From Rhizobium sp. Root1212 (GTDB taxonomy: Bacteria; Pseudomonadota; Alphaproteobacteria; Rhizobiales; Rhizobiaceae), in assembly GCF_001424985.1 (NCBI RefSeq), contig NZ_LMDA01000012.1, forward strand, positions 496,001 to 560,000: a stretch of DNA of 64,000 nt, written 5' to 3'. The notes beneath the pieces are model-generated. The model made no database searches. It was given only the letters and a program-made list of their open reading frames with translations, and was not told where the DNA came from. Numbering within the stretch: the stretch's first letter is position 1; each line of letters begins with the position of its first letter. This document shows, piece by piece, positions 43,922 to 52,062 of this stretch. Position numbers and translations under genes: made by a program.

Positions 43922-45307
43922 ATGACAATGATCCAATGTATTTCACCCATCGACGGTTCGGTTTACGCCGAACGCCCGGCTCTGCCGCTGGAAGCTGCCC
44001 GCGAAGTCGTCGCGCGTGCCAGGAAGGCGCAGAAAAGCTGGGCGAAGCGGCCGTTGGAAGAGCGCGTTCAGCTCGTGCTGAAGGGCGTGGCGCGCCTCAA
44101 TGAAATGGTCGATGAGGTCGTGCCGGAACTGGCCTGGCAGATGGGCCGGCCGGTGCGCTACGGCGGCGAGTTCCGCGGTTTCAACGAGCGCTCCAACTAT
44201 GTCGCGACGATCGCGGCCGATGCGCTGGCCCCGCTGGTCATCGAGGAGAGCGCCAGCTTCGAGCGCCGTATCGCGCGCGAGGCCCATGGTGTCGTCTTCG
44301 TCATCGCGCCGTGGAACTATCCCTACATGACCGCGATCAACACGGTTGCCCCGGCGCTGATGGCCGGCAACACGGTCATCATCAAGCATGCCAGCCAGAC
44401 GATCCTCGTCGGCGAGCGCATGGTGCGCGCCTTCAACGAGGCCGGCGTGCCGGAAGACGTCTTCCAGAACATCTTCCTAGACCACAACACCACCTCGGCG
44501 CTGATTGCCGAAAAGAGCTTCGATTTCGTCAACTTCACCGGTTCTGTCGAAGGCGGACGCTCGATTGAGCGGGCTGCCGCCGGCACCTTCACGCCGCTTG
44601 GCCTCGAGCTTGGCGGCAAGGACCCCGGCTATGTGATGGAAGACGCCGATCTCAACGCCGCTGTCGATACGCTTATGGATGGCGCAACCTTCAACTCGGG
44701 ACAGTGCTGCTGCGGCATCGAGCGCATCTATGTGCACGAAAGCCTCTATGACGATTTCGTCGAAAAGTCCGTTGCCTGGGTTTCGAACTACAAGCTCGGC
44801 AACCCGCTCGACAAGGAAACGTCGCTCGGCCCGATGGCCCACAAGCGCTTTGCCGCGACGGTGCGCGCCCAGATCACTGACGCCGTCGCCAAGGGCGCCA
44901 AGGCGCTGGTCGATCCGAAGTTGTTTCCGGCCGATGACGTCGGCGCTTATGTCGCCCCGCAGATCCTCGTCGATGTCGATCATTCGATGGAATTCATGCG
45001 CGAGGAAACCTTCGGTCCCGCTGTCGGCATCATGAAGGTGAAGAATGACGCTGAAGCGCTTTCGCTGATGAACGACAGCAAATACGGCCTCACCGCCTCG
45101 CTCTGGACCAAGGATGCCGAGCGCGCCGCGCGCATCGGTGCCGAAATCGAAACCGGCACCGTCTTCATGAACCGTGCCGATTATCTCGACCCGGCGCTGT
45201 GCTGGACCGGCGTCAAGGAAACCGGCCGCGGCGGCTCGCTTTCGGTCATCGGCTTCCAGAACCTCACCCGCCCGAAATCCTATCACCTGAAGAAAGTCAC
45301 AGCATGA
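43922..45307 (+). CDS. NAD(P)-dependent aldehyde dehydrogenase
   Basis: The 461-residue enzyme has the family's catalytic glutamate in LGLELGGKDPGYV (about 223-235) and cysteine in FNSGQCCCGIERIYVHE (about 257-273). The cofactor segment is FVIAPWNYPYMTAINTVAPALMAGN. In this cluster it would oxidise a gamma-glutamyl aldehyde to the acid. It begins 136 bp after the ligase gene and overlaps the alcohol dehydrogenase gene by ATGA, so the two oxidation enzymes are coupled. Confidence 0.92.
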   Translation: MTMIQCISPIDGSVYAERPALPLEAAREVVARARKAQKSWAKRPLEERVQLVLKGVARLNEMVDEVVPELAWQMGRPVRYGGEFRGFNERSNYVATIAADALAPLVIEESASFERRIAREAHGVVFVIAPWNYPYMTAINTVAPALMAGNTVIIKHASQTILVGERMVRAFNEAGVPEDVFQNIFLDHNTTSALIAEKSFDFVNFTGSVEGGRSIERAAAGTFTPLGLELGGKDPGYVMEDADLNAAVDTLMDGATFNSGQCCCGIERIYVHESLYDDFVEKSVAWVSNYKLGNPLDKETSLGPMAHKRFAATVRAQITDAVAKGAKALVDPKLFPADDVGAYVAPQILVDVDHSMEFMREETFGPAVGIMKVKNDAEALSLMNDSKYGLTASLWTKDAERAARIGAEIETGTVFMNRADYLDPALCWTGVKETGRGGSLSVIGFQNLTRPKSYHLKKVTA

Positions 45308-46449
45308 CCATCACCGCCAACTGGAGCTACCCGACCGCCATCAAGTTCGGGGCAGGGCGCATCAGCGAGCTTGCCGATCATTGCAAGGCGGTCGGCATGA
45401 AGAAGCCGCTTTTGGTCACCGACCGGGGCCTCGCCCCGATGGCGATCACGCAGAAGGCGCTCGACATTCTCGAAGCTGCCGGCCTCGGCCGCGCCATCTT
45501 CGCCGACGTCGATCCGAACCCCAACGACAAGAACCTCGAAGCCGGCGTAAAGGCCTTCAAGGATGGCGGCCATGACGGCGTCGTTGCCTTCGGCGGCGGC
45601 TCGGGCCTCGATCTCGGCAAGGCGGTCGCTTTCATGGCCGGCCAGACGCGTCCCGTCTGGGATTTCGAGGATGTCGGCGATTGGTGGACGCGTGCGAGCG
45701 TCGAAGGCATTGCGCCGATCATCGCCGTGCCGACCACGGCCGGCACCGGCTCGGAAGTCGGCCGCGCCTCGGTCATCACCAATTCCGAGACCCACACCAA
45801 GAAGGTGATCTTCCATCCGAAGTTCCTGCCGGCCGTGACCATATGCGACCCGGAACTGACGGTCGGCATGCCGAAGGTCATCACCGCGGGCACCGGCATG
45901 GATGCCTTCGCCCACTGCCTCGAAGCCTATTCCTCGCCCTTCTACCACCCGATGTCACAGGGCATCGCGCTTGAAGGCATGCGCCTCGTCAAGGAATACC
46001 TGCCGCGCGCCTATAAGGACGGCACGGATATCGAAGCCCGCGCCAACCTGATGTCGGCCGCCGCCATGGGCGCCGTTGCCTTCCAGAAGGGTCTGGGTGC
46101 CATCCACTCGCTCTCCCATCCGGTCGGTGCGATCTACAACACCCATCACGGCATGACCAACGCCGTGGTGATGCCGCCGGTGCTGCGTTTCAACCGTCCG
46201 GCCATCGAAGGCAGGATCGCAAGTGCGGCCGCCTATCTCGGTATTTCCGGCGGCTTCGACGGCTTCTACGACTACGTGCTGAAGCTGCGCGAAGAACTCG
46301 GCGTTCCCGACAAGCTTTCTGCGCTCGGCGTCGGCACAGACCGGATCGACGAGATGTCGGAAATGGCGATCGTCGACCCCACCGCCGGCGGCAACCCGGT
46401 GGAATTGACGCTCGAAGCGGCAAAGCAGCTCTTCAAGGAGTGCATTTAA
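45304..46449 (+). CDS. Iron-containing alcohol dehydrogenase
   Basis: A 381-residue group III alcohol dehydrogenase with the NAD loop VVAFGGGSGLDLGKAVAFMA (about 94-113), PTTAGTGSEVGRASVI, and the metal ligands in GMDAFAHCLEAYSSPFYHP and SLSHPVGAIYNTHHGMTNA. With the upstream aldehyde dehydrogenase it would take a hydroxyethyl group to the acid in two steps. That chemistry is needed for gamma-glutamyl-ethanolamine but not for gamma-glutamyl-putrescine. It ends the operon; a strong terminator follows. Confidence 0.92.
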   Translation: MTITANWSYPTAIKFGAGRISELADHCKAVGMKKPLLVTDRGLAPMAITQKALDILEAAGLGRAIFADVDPNPNDKNLEAGVKAFKDGGHDGVVAFGGGSGLDLGKAVAFMAGQTRPVWDFEDVGDWWTRASVEGIAPIIAVPTTAGTGSEVGRASVITNSETHTKKVIFHPKFLPAVTICDPELTVGMPKVITAGTGMDAFAHCLEAYSSPFYHPMSQGIALEGMRLVKEYLPRAYKDGTDIEARANLMSAAAMGAVAFQKGLGAIHSLSHPVGAIYNTHHGMTNAVVMPPVLRFNRPAIEGRIASAAAYLGISGGFDGFYDYVLKLREELGVPDKLSALGVGTDRIDEMSEMAIVDPTAGGNPVELTLEAAKQLFKECI

Positions 46450-46481
46450 CCTTTAAGGCCCCAGGCGGCTTTGACGCTCAG

Positions 46482-46513
46482 GCCCGGAAACCATTGTGTT
46501 TCCGGGCTTTTTT
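46482..46513 (+). terminator. Intrinsic terminator of amine-catabolism operon
   Basis: GCCCGGAAAC pairs with GTTTCCGGGC around CATT and is followed by TTTTTT, 33 bp past the alcohol dehydrogenase stop codon. Confidence 0.9.
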
Positions 46514-46679
46514 CGTGCGTGGATGCCTTGCGTCGGGCTGAGTAGTTAATTCTGGCGAGGCGGTCTTCAGAGTTTATTAACCACGTTCTGAAAGGTTCTG
46601 GTAACCGAAGCGCGATCGAAACGGGCGCTTGACGAGAGCCATGCCGGGGCTCGGGCCATCATTCAGACGGGGACAGACC

Positions 46680-47372
46680 ATGCCAGTCATTACATTTGCG
46701 AACACCAAGGGCGGCGCGGGCAAGACGACCGCCGCCTTGATCCTCGCACAGGAACTTGCGCGCACGGGCGCGCGGGTCACCATTCTCGATTGCGATCCGC
46801 AGCACTGGATCACCACCTGGCACGAGATTTCCGTGTCGGTGCCGAACGTGCAGGTCATCTCCTTTGTGAGCATGGCCAATATCCAGACCCACATTGCCGA
46901 GAACCGCGCTAATACCGATTATTTCGTCATCGATCTCGCCGGCGCCCGCAACACGCTGATGGCAACGGCGATCGGCATGTCCGACCATGTGATGATCCCG
47001 ATCCAGGGCTGTGCCATGGACGCCAAGGGTGGGGCGCAGGTGCTGGAACTGCTTGCCTATCTCAAGGAAAAGGCCGGCATTTCGATCAATCATTCCGTGG
47101 TGCTGACCCGCGTCAACTCGCTCGTCACCACCCGCGCGCTGCAGGTGGTCAAGACGCTGCTCTCCCAGCGCAACGTCCCGGTGCTCGATACACCGATCAT
47201 CGAACGCGCCGCCTTCCGCGATATCTTCGACTGTGGCGGCACGCTCCAGACCATGGACCCGGAGCGGGTGAGCAACCTCGAAAAGGCCCGCGAAAACGCC
47301 CGCGCCTTCGGCGACGAAGTCCGCCGCCTGGTGCCGCTACGCACCACGAGTTCGGCCCGCCGCGCGGCTTGA
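46680..47372 (+). CDS. Orphan ParA/VirC1-like ATPase
   Basis: The 230-residue protein has a deviant Walker A KGGAGKTTAALILAQ (about 10-24), a second motif TILDCDPQHWITTW and FVIDLAGARN. The lysine pattern and the tryptophan-rich LDCDPQHWITTWHE segment resemble VirC1-type ParA proteins more than chromosomal ParA. No parB, repB or parS-like gene accompanies it, so a role in replicon partition is not supported. It may position another cargo in the cell. It is monocistronic with terminators on both sides. The ATG at 46680 follows GGGGACAGACC. Confidence 0.82.
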   Translation: MPVITFANTKGGAGKTTAALILAQELARTGARVTILDCDPQHWITTWHEISVSVPNVQVISFVSMANIQTHIAENRANTDYFVIDLAGARNTLMATAIGMSDHVMIPIQGCAMDAKGGAQVLELLAYLKEKAGISINHSVVLTRVNSLVTTRALQVVKTLLSQRNVPVLDTPIIERAAFRDIFDCGGTLQTMDPERVSNLEKARENARAFGDEVRRLVPLRTTSSARRAA

Positions 47373-47393
47373 CGAATTTCTTAGCACGCAAAA

Positions 47394-47425
47394 AGCCCCG
47401 TCCTCTCCGGCGGGGCTTCTTTTTT
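47394..47425 (+). terminator. Intrinsic terminator of parA-like gene
   Basis: AGCCCCG pairs with CGGGGCT across TCCTCTCCGG and is followed by TCTTTTTT. The A run on the left side makes it potentially bidirectional for the convergent oxidase gene. Confidence 0.85.
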
Positions 47426-47460
47426 GGGCGCCTTTTGGCGGCCCGAAAACTCTCTCCTCC

Positions 47461-47548
47461 GTCGTGCTCGGCCCTGAGCCAGGCATCCATCAGCACCTCC
47501 ATTCGGCGAGAGGCTGGAAGACCCTCGGGTCAAGCCCGAGGGTGACGG
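47461..47548. repeat. Second intergenic repeat family, copy 1
   Basis: It starts GTCGTGCTCGGCCCTGAGCC, contains CATCCATCAG and GAGGCTGGAAGA, and ends in the stem CCTCGGGTCAAGCCCGAGG followed by GTGACGG. The element at 51891-51978 has the same order of blocks. It is unrelated in sequence to the RIME copies. Confidence 0.75.
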
Positions 47549-47576
47549 TAGAGGGTGTGGCGAGGCCTTCTTTGTC

Positions 47577-48866
47577 TTAAAATCGATGGTCGATCAGGTG
47601 CTTGGCCTGGGCGCCGACATGGTAGAAGGCTGATTTCGGCGCGCGCCAGGGATCGGGTGTCACCGGCGTTTCGGCGATCGGAATGGCGTTTTCATCGCCG
47701 AGTACGCGCTGCGCCAGCGCCCGGCCGAAGACGGTGCCCGGTGCGATGCCGCGGCCGTTATAGCCGCTGACGGAGAACACGTTCGGCGCGACCTGATGCG
47801 TCTGCGGCAAGTGGTTGGTGGTCATGCCGATGCGGCCATCCCACCAGTATTCGAATTTGATATCGCCGATCTCGGGGAAGATCTTGCGAACGGAGCGCAT
47901 GGCAAAGGCGCGGTGCGTGCCCTCGGCCATGGCATCAAGGCGGCCGATGCTGCCGAAGATCATGCGGTTCTGCTTGTCGGTGCGGAACGAGGTCATGACG
48001 AGGCCGGTATCCCAGCAACCCTGCCGCTCCGGCAGGATTTTTTCAGCGACCTTGGCCGGCAGCGGATTGGTGGCGAACTGGAAGTAGGGCAGGATGGTCA
48101 GCTCTTCCGTGTGGGCCGTCCACGGCGTCTTGCCGACTGTCGCACCATAGGCGTTGGTGGCGAGGATCACATGCTTTGCCGTTATGCGGCCGCGCGGCGT
48201 CGTCAGAAGCCAGACGTCGCCCTTGCGCTCGGCGCCTTCCAGCGGTGTTTCGGTGTGGATGCGGGCACCGGCGGCAAGGGCGGCGTGGGCAAGACCGCGG
48301 GCATAGGCGAGCGGCTGGATCGTGCCGGCGCGGCGGTCGAGCAGGGCGCCGGCAAAACCTTCAGCACCCGTCAGTTTGCGGGCGCGCGCGGCGTCTAGAA
48401 CCTCGACCGGGGCGCCGAATTTCTTCCACTGGGTCTCGCGTTCCCGGATGTCTTTCACGCCCTCGGCACCTACGGCCATGTGCAGCGTGCCGTTGCGGAC
48501 GGCTTCGCATTCCATGCCGTGCTTTTCGACGAGGGAGTAGACGAGCGAGGGGCCGTCGCCAAGTTCCGTCAGCAGCCGTTCCCCGACGGCCTTACCGAGC
48601 GTGGCGATCAGGTCGTCGGGCTTCGTCCACATGCCGGCATTGACGAGGCCGACATTGCGGCCGGAACCGCCGAAGCCGATCATACGCGCTTCGATGACGA
48701 TGGCGTTCACACCCTTTTCCGCGAGATGCAGCGCGGCCGAGAGGCCGGTAAAGCCGCCGCCGATGATCGCCACATCGACGGTGACGTCACCGTTGAGCGG
48801 CGTCGTTTCGGGCGCCGCCGGCGCGGTCGCATGCCAGAGGTTGGGAAGAGCGCGTTCGGCGGCCAT
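47577..48866 (-). CDS. FAD-dependent oxidoreductase of the DAO family
   Basis: The 429-residue flavoprotein has the dinucleotide fold VDVAIIGGGFTGLSAALHLAEKG (about 28-50) and GFGGSGRNVGLVNAGMW after it, as in DadA, glycine oxidase and gamma-glutamylputrescine oxidase (PuuB). The C-terminal NVFSVSGYNGRGIAPGTVFG block closes the FAD site. AAGGA lies 8 bases before the chosen ATG. Given the gamma-glutamyl ligase nearby, a PuuB-like role is possible, but this gene is separated from that operon by the parA-like gene and two terminators. Confidence 0.87.
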   Translation of the reverse strand: MAAERALPNLWHATAPAAPETTPLNGDVTVDVAIIGGGFTGLSAALHLAEKGVNAIVIEARMIGFGGSGRNVGLVNAGMWTKPDDLIATLGKAVGERLLTELGDGPSLVYSLVEKHGMECEAVRNGTLHMAVGAEGVKDIRERETQWKKFGAPVEVLDAARARKLTGAEGFAGALLDRRAGTIQPLAYARGLAHAALAAGARIHTETPLEGAERKGDVWLLTTPRGRITAKHVILATNAYGATVGKTPWTAHTEELTILPYFQFATNPLPAKVAEKILPERQGCWDTGLVMTSFRTDKQNRMIFGSIGRLDAMAEGTHRAFAMRSVRKIFPEIGDIKFEYWWDGRIGMTTNHLPQTHQVAPNVFSVSGYNGRGIAPGTVFGRALAQRVLGDENAIPIAETPVTPDPWRAPKSAFYHVGAQAKHLIDHRF

Positions 48867-49000
48867 CGGTGTCGTCCTTGAAAAGTCTGTGAGCAGCTTT
48901 GTAACAGATAGAGCAAGCGGGCGCGCTTGTTTCATGAGAACATCTCATGAAGTCATGAAGCATCGCTCTGGACTGAAGGAAGGCGAACGAGGCCAAGGCC

Positions 49001-50464
49001 TCAATCGACGAACTCCACCGTGGTTCCGACGCTCACCATCTTGGCAAGCTCGGTCGCATCCCAGTTGGTCAGGCGAATGCAGCCGTGGCTCTGGGTCTTG
49101 CCGATCTTCGACGGTTCGGGCGTGCCGTGGATACCGTAGGTCGGCTTCGACAGTGCGATCCAGACGGTGCCGACCGGGCCGTTCGGTCCCGGCGGGATCG
49201 ATAGGATCTTGTCGTTGGCGCCCTGCTGGAAGTTGATCTTCGGATTATAGGTGTAGCCCGGATCGAGCGCGATGCGATCGACCTGCACCGTACCGGATGG
49301 TGAGGGCGTATCGGCCGAACCGATCGAGGCCGGATAGGCAGCGATCAGATTGCCGGCATCGTCATAGGCGAAAAGCTGCTTGCGAGCCTTGTCGGCGAGG
49401 ATGCGCGCCACTTTGCCGGTTTTCTTCTCGCCGGGCGAAATGACCTTGATGATCGTGCCTGGAACCGTGAAATCGACACCGGGGTTCAGTTCACGCAGGT
49501 AGGTTTCGTCCATGTGGAACTTTTCGCCCAGCATCTCCGTCGTCGAGGTGAAGGAGAGGTGCGGAAGCATCGCCTTATGGGCGTAATCTTCCGGGATCGA
49601 GGCGACATAAGGACCGGCGGCGTCGGCAGCCGTGATGGTATACGAGGTGATCGGCAGGCCGCCGCTCAGCCGTAGCCGCTCCAGAATATCATCGGTGTTG
49701 TTCGGATCGAGCGTTTCGCCGGTCGCCTGCTGCCAGGCCTCGATCGCCTTGGTGACGTTCGAGCCCTTCTTGCCGTCGATCACGCCCGGCGAAAAGCCTT
49801 CGCGGTCGAGAAATACCTGCAGCGCGGTGATTTCCGCGCTGGACTTCTTGCCGATGGCCGCAGCCGGCGGCAGGGTCGGTCCCCTCGGACTGTCTTCCAG
49901 TGCCGGCAGGGCGGCGCTGTCGTTTTCATCGGGCAGGGAGGCCGTCTGCGAATCGGGCAGCGGCTGGCGCTCGACATTCGGAACGCTGTCGCGGTAATCC
50001 GGGATCGAGCCGGTTATATCGCCCGGCTGGCGATAGGCGGGGTCGCGATAGTCCGGGGCGGAACTGTAGACGGTATCGCCATAACGGCGCACCGAGGAGC
50101 CGTAGCCCTGATTGCCATACGAGCGGCTTGCCTCGTTGCGACCGAAACCATCGACGGCCTGGCCACCACGGCGGCCCGAGCCCATGACGGTGGCGACGAT
50201 ATTGCCCCAGTTGTCGACGAGCACGGTGCGGCCGCGCCGGTCGCGCGTGAGGGTGACTTCGCCTGATTCGGGGATGTAATCGAGAATCTCGCCCTGCGGC
50301 GTGACGAGCACCGCATCGGGCGGCAGGCGGCCGAGATCCTGGGCGGCAGCGGTTCCCGCGCAAAGGCCGAGCGCACTGGCGGCGGCGAGAAGGAAAATCG
50401 TGGTCCGGGGCGTCACTTTTGTAAACCTGCTGTCTTCGGTTGGTTTTCGGCGCGTAGAAATCAA
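49001..50464 (-). CDS. L,D-transpeptidase (YkuD/ErfK family) with peptidoglycan-binding domain
   Basis: The 487-residue exported protein has an N-terminal signal (about residues 20-42, TIFLLAAASALGLCAGTAAAQ). A long Tyr/Arg/Ser-rich low-complexity linker follows (about 90-180), then a peptidoglycan-binding domain (SSAEITALQVFLDREGFSPGVIDGKKG) and a catalytic YkuD domain with HGTPEPSKIGKTQSHGCIRLTNWD, where the cysteine is the nucleophile. Such enzymes make 3-3 cross-links, dominant in polar-growing Rhizobiales, or attach proteins to the wall. A GTG 16 codons downstream could be the true start. Confidence 0.9.
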   Translation of the reverse strand: MISTRRKPTEDSRFTKVTPRTTIFLLAAASALGLCAGTAAAQDLGRLPPDAVLVTPQGEILDYIPESGEVTLTRDRRGRTVLVDNWGNIVATVMGSGRRGGQAVDGFGRNEASRSYGNQGYGSSVRRYGDTVYSSAPDYRDPAYRQPGDITGSIPDYRDSVPNVERQPLPDSQTASLPDENDSAALPALEDSPRGPTLPPAAAIGKKSSAEITALQVFLDREGFSPGVIDGKKGSNVTKAIEAWQQATGETLDPNNTDDILERLRLSGGLPITSYTITAADAAGPYVASIPEDYAHKAMLPHLSFTSTTEMLGEKFHMDETYLRELNPGVDFTVPGTIIKVISPGEKKTGKVARILADKARKQLFAYDDAGNLIAAYPASIGSADTPSPSGTVQVDRIALDPGYTYNPKINFQQGANDKILSIPPGPNGPVGTVWIALSKPTYGIHGTPEPSKIGKTQSHGCIRLTNWDATELAKMVSVGTTVEFVD

Positions 50465-50616
50465 ATGAGACGGTAATATGAAAAATCTGAATTCATGATG
50501 AACATCCCGTTAAGTGCGATGTAATTTCAACGCATGGCTCTTTCAAGGCAATGCCGGCTTGCCTATCAAACGTCTAAGGGCCGGGTTTGGTTGCAGGTTT
50601 TGCAAGGGAGATGTCT

Positions 50617-51444
50617 ATGCCGATTCGTATCGCAGGTGAGGGTGGCGAGGGGGATTTCCATATTCTTCTCGACCGGCAATCGGCGCTGAATATCGGCGCT
50701 TTCGTCGTCGATGGCATCGATCTTTCGCCGGGAACCGCCATTCCTTCCGATGGCGATCCGCGCATCGACCACGCGCTGAAGGGCTTTCTCTTCACCTGCG
50801 GCCCGGAGCATATCCGCCATCCCGAGGAAATCGAGGACGGCGCGGGCACATATCCGCTGCACGGCTCGCTTGCCGGCACGCGGGTCCTCGAAGCACGGAT
50901 GGCCGGGATGGAGGGCTGCACGGGCGTCATCGAACTCGATCTAGCGGGCGGCGGTCGGGCGCGACTGGAGCGGCGCTGGTCCGTCGATGCCGGCGCCGTT
51001 CATCTTTACGACCGACTGACGAATATCGGCGACAAGGCCTTTGCCCCGATGATGATGTATCACATCAATCTCGGCGGCTGGCTGATGGCCCCGGAAACCG
51101 TGATGTCGGCCGATGCTTTTGCCGGAGAACCCCGCCCTTGGCGCTTCGGGGAAGGGGAAAGCGCCCATTTCTGCCTTCCGGCACACGGACGAGACGGCTG
51201 GAGTGATGTCGTTCTCGGACCGTTTCCCGCGCTTTCCGGCCGCTCGCTGCAGGTGCGCTTTGCGACCGCGACACTGCCGTATCTGCAGATGTGGCGCTGT
51301 GAGCGCGGTGGGGCCAATGTCATCAGCATCGAACCCGTTTCCCATCGCATCGCTAAGCGGCCGGAGCTTGCGGCAGCCGGCGAGATGCTGCCGCTGCAAC
51401 CCACAGCTTCGACTTCCTACGAACTGACCTTCCGCGTCGCCTGA
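50617..51444 (+). CDS. Aldose 1-epimerase-like protein (DUF4432)
   Basis: The 275-residue protein has the galactose-mutarotase-like beta-sandwich pattern: GPEHIRHPEEIEDGAGTYPLHGSLAGT with the conserved histidines, and MMMYHINLGGWLM with the second histidine. The ATG at 50617 has AAGGGAG at the right distance; an ATG two codons earlier abuts it. Members of this DUF bind or epimerise hexose derivatives; the substrate is unknown. It stands alone. Confidence 0.78.
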   Translation: MPIRIAGEGGEGDFHILLDRQSALNIGAFVVDGIDLSPGTAIPSDGDPRIDHALKGFLFTCGPEHIRHPEEIEDGAGTYPLHGSLAGTRVLEARMAGMEGCTGVIELDLAGGGRARLERRWSVDAGAVHLYDRLTNIGDKAFAPMMMYHINLGGWLMAPETVMSADAFAGEPRPWRFGEGESAHFCLPAHGRDGWSDVVLGPFPALSGRSLQVRFATATLPYLQMWRCERGGANVISIEPVSHRIAKRPELAAAGEMLPLQPTASTSYELTFRVA

Positions 51445-51512
51445 ACCCGCGATTGACGCCGCATGTCGCGGGTCTTACATCAGACCGACATTTTCCGAGA
51501 AAGGGCTTTGCC

Positions 51513-51851
51513 ATGGATATTCGCCAGATCAACGATGAATACTCGGTCAGCGGACAGATCGCCGTCGAGGATCTCGATGAGATCAAGGCAATGGGTTTCA
51601 AATCCATCGTCTGCCACCGCCCGGACCACGAGAGCCCGGACCAGCCGGACTTCGCCCTCATCGCCGCGCGCGCCGAAGAACTGGGCCTCGATATCGCCCA
51701 TATCCCGGTCGGCCCCGCCGGTGTGACCGCCGATGCCGTGCACCAGATGGTTGACGCGCTCGACGCTTTCGAGCGCCCGATGCTCGGCTATTGCCGCTCC
51801 GGTGCCCGCTCGACGGCCGTTTACCAGCAGACGCAGCACATTCGGAACTGA
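51513..51851 (+). CDS. DSP-like phosphatase/sulfurtransferase domain protein (TIGR01244/DUF442)
   Basis: The 112-residue protein begins MDIRQINDEYSVSGQI, typical of the domain found at the N-terminus of Blh. It has a protein-tyrosine-phosphatase-like P-loop, YCRSGARS (cysteine at about 97, arginine at about 102). In Agrobacterium-type bacteria the free domain is linked to sulfide handling through Blh/BigR. This copy lacks the metallo-beta-lactamase partner domain and stands alone. Confidence 0.82.
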   Translation: MDIRQINDEYSVSGQIAVEDLDEIKAMGFKSIVCHRPDHESPDQPDFALIAARAEELGLDIAHIPVGPAGVTADAVHQMVDALDAFERPMLGYCRSGARSTAVYQQTQHIRN

Positions 51852-51890
51852 ACTGCCCGGCTCCAATTGGTAAGCCCCCGACTCTCTTCC

Positions 51891-51978
51891 GTCATGGTCG
51901 GGCTTGACCCGACCATCCATCAGTCTCTCCGTTCGGGCAGGGGCTGGAAGATCCTCGGGTCAGGCCCGAGGATGACGC
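51891..51978. repeat. Second intergenic repeat family, copy 2
   Basis: GTCATGGTCGGGCTTGACCC, GACCATCCATCAGTCTCTCC, GGGCTGGAAGA and the stem CCTCGGGTCAGGCCCGAGG followed by ATGACG correspond block by block to 47461-47548. It sits between convergent genes. Confidence 0.75.
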
Positions 51979-52021
51979 AGAGTGTGGAGTTGGCGTTCGT
52001 CCAAAAAGCAGAAACAAAGCA

Positions 52022-52052
52022 AAACGGCGCGTTCCCCACGCGCCGTTTCGTT
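52022..52052. terminator. Bidirectional intrinsic terminator
   Basis: AAACGGCGCG pairs with CGCGCCGTTT around TTCCCCA, with CGTTTC after it and a run of A before it. It lies between the convergent phosphatase-like and ThDP-enzyme genes and can serve both. Confidence 0.75.
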
Positions 52053-52062
52053 TCTCAGCGCC

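Noticed and set aside
46680-47372. Replication or partition locus of a plasmid
   Set aside because: No repB/repC, ParB or centromere-like repeats are visible around the ParA-like gene.
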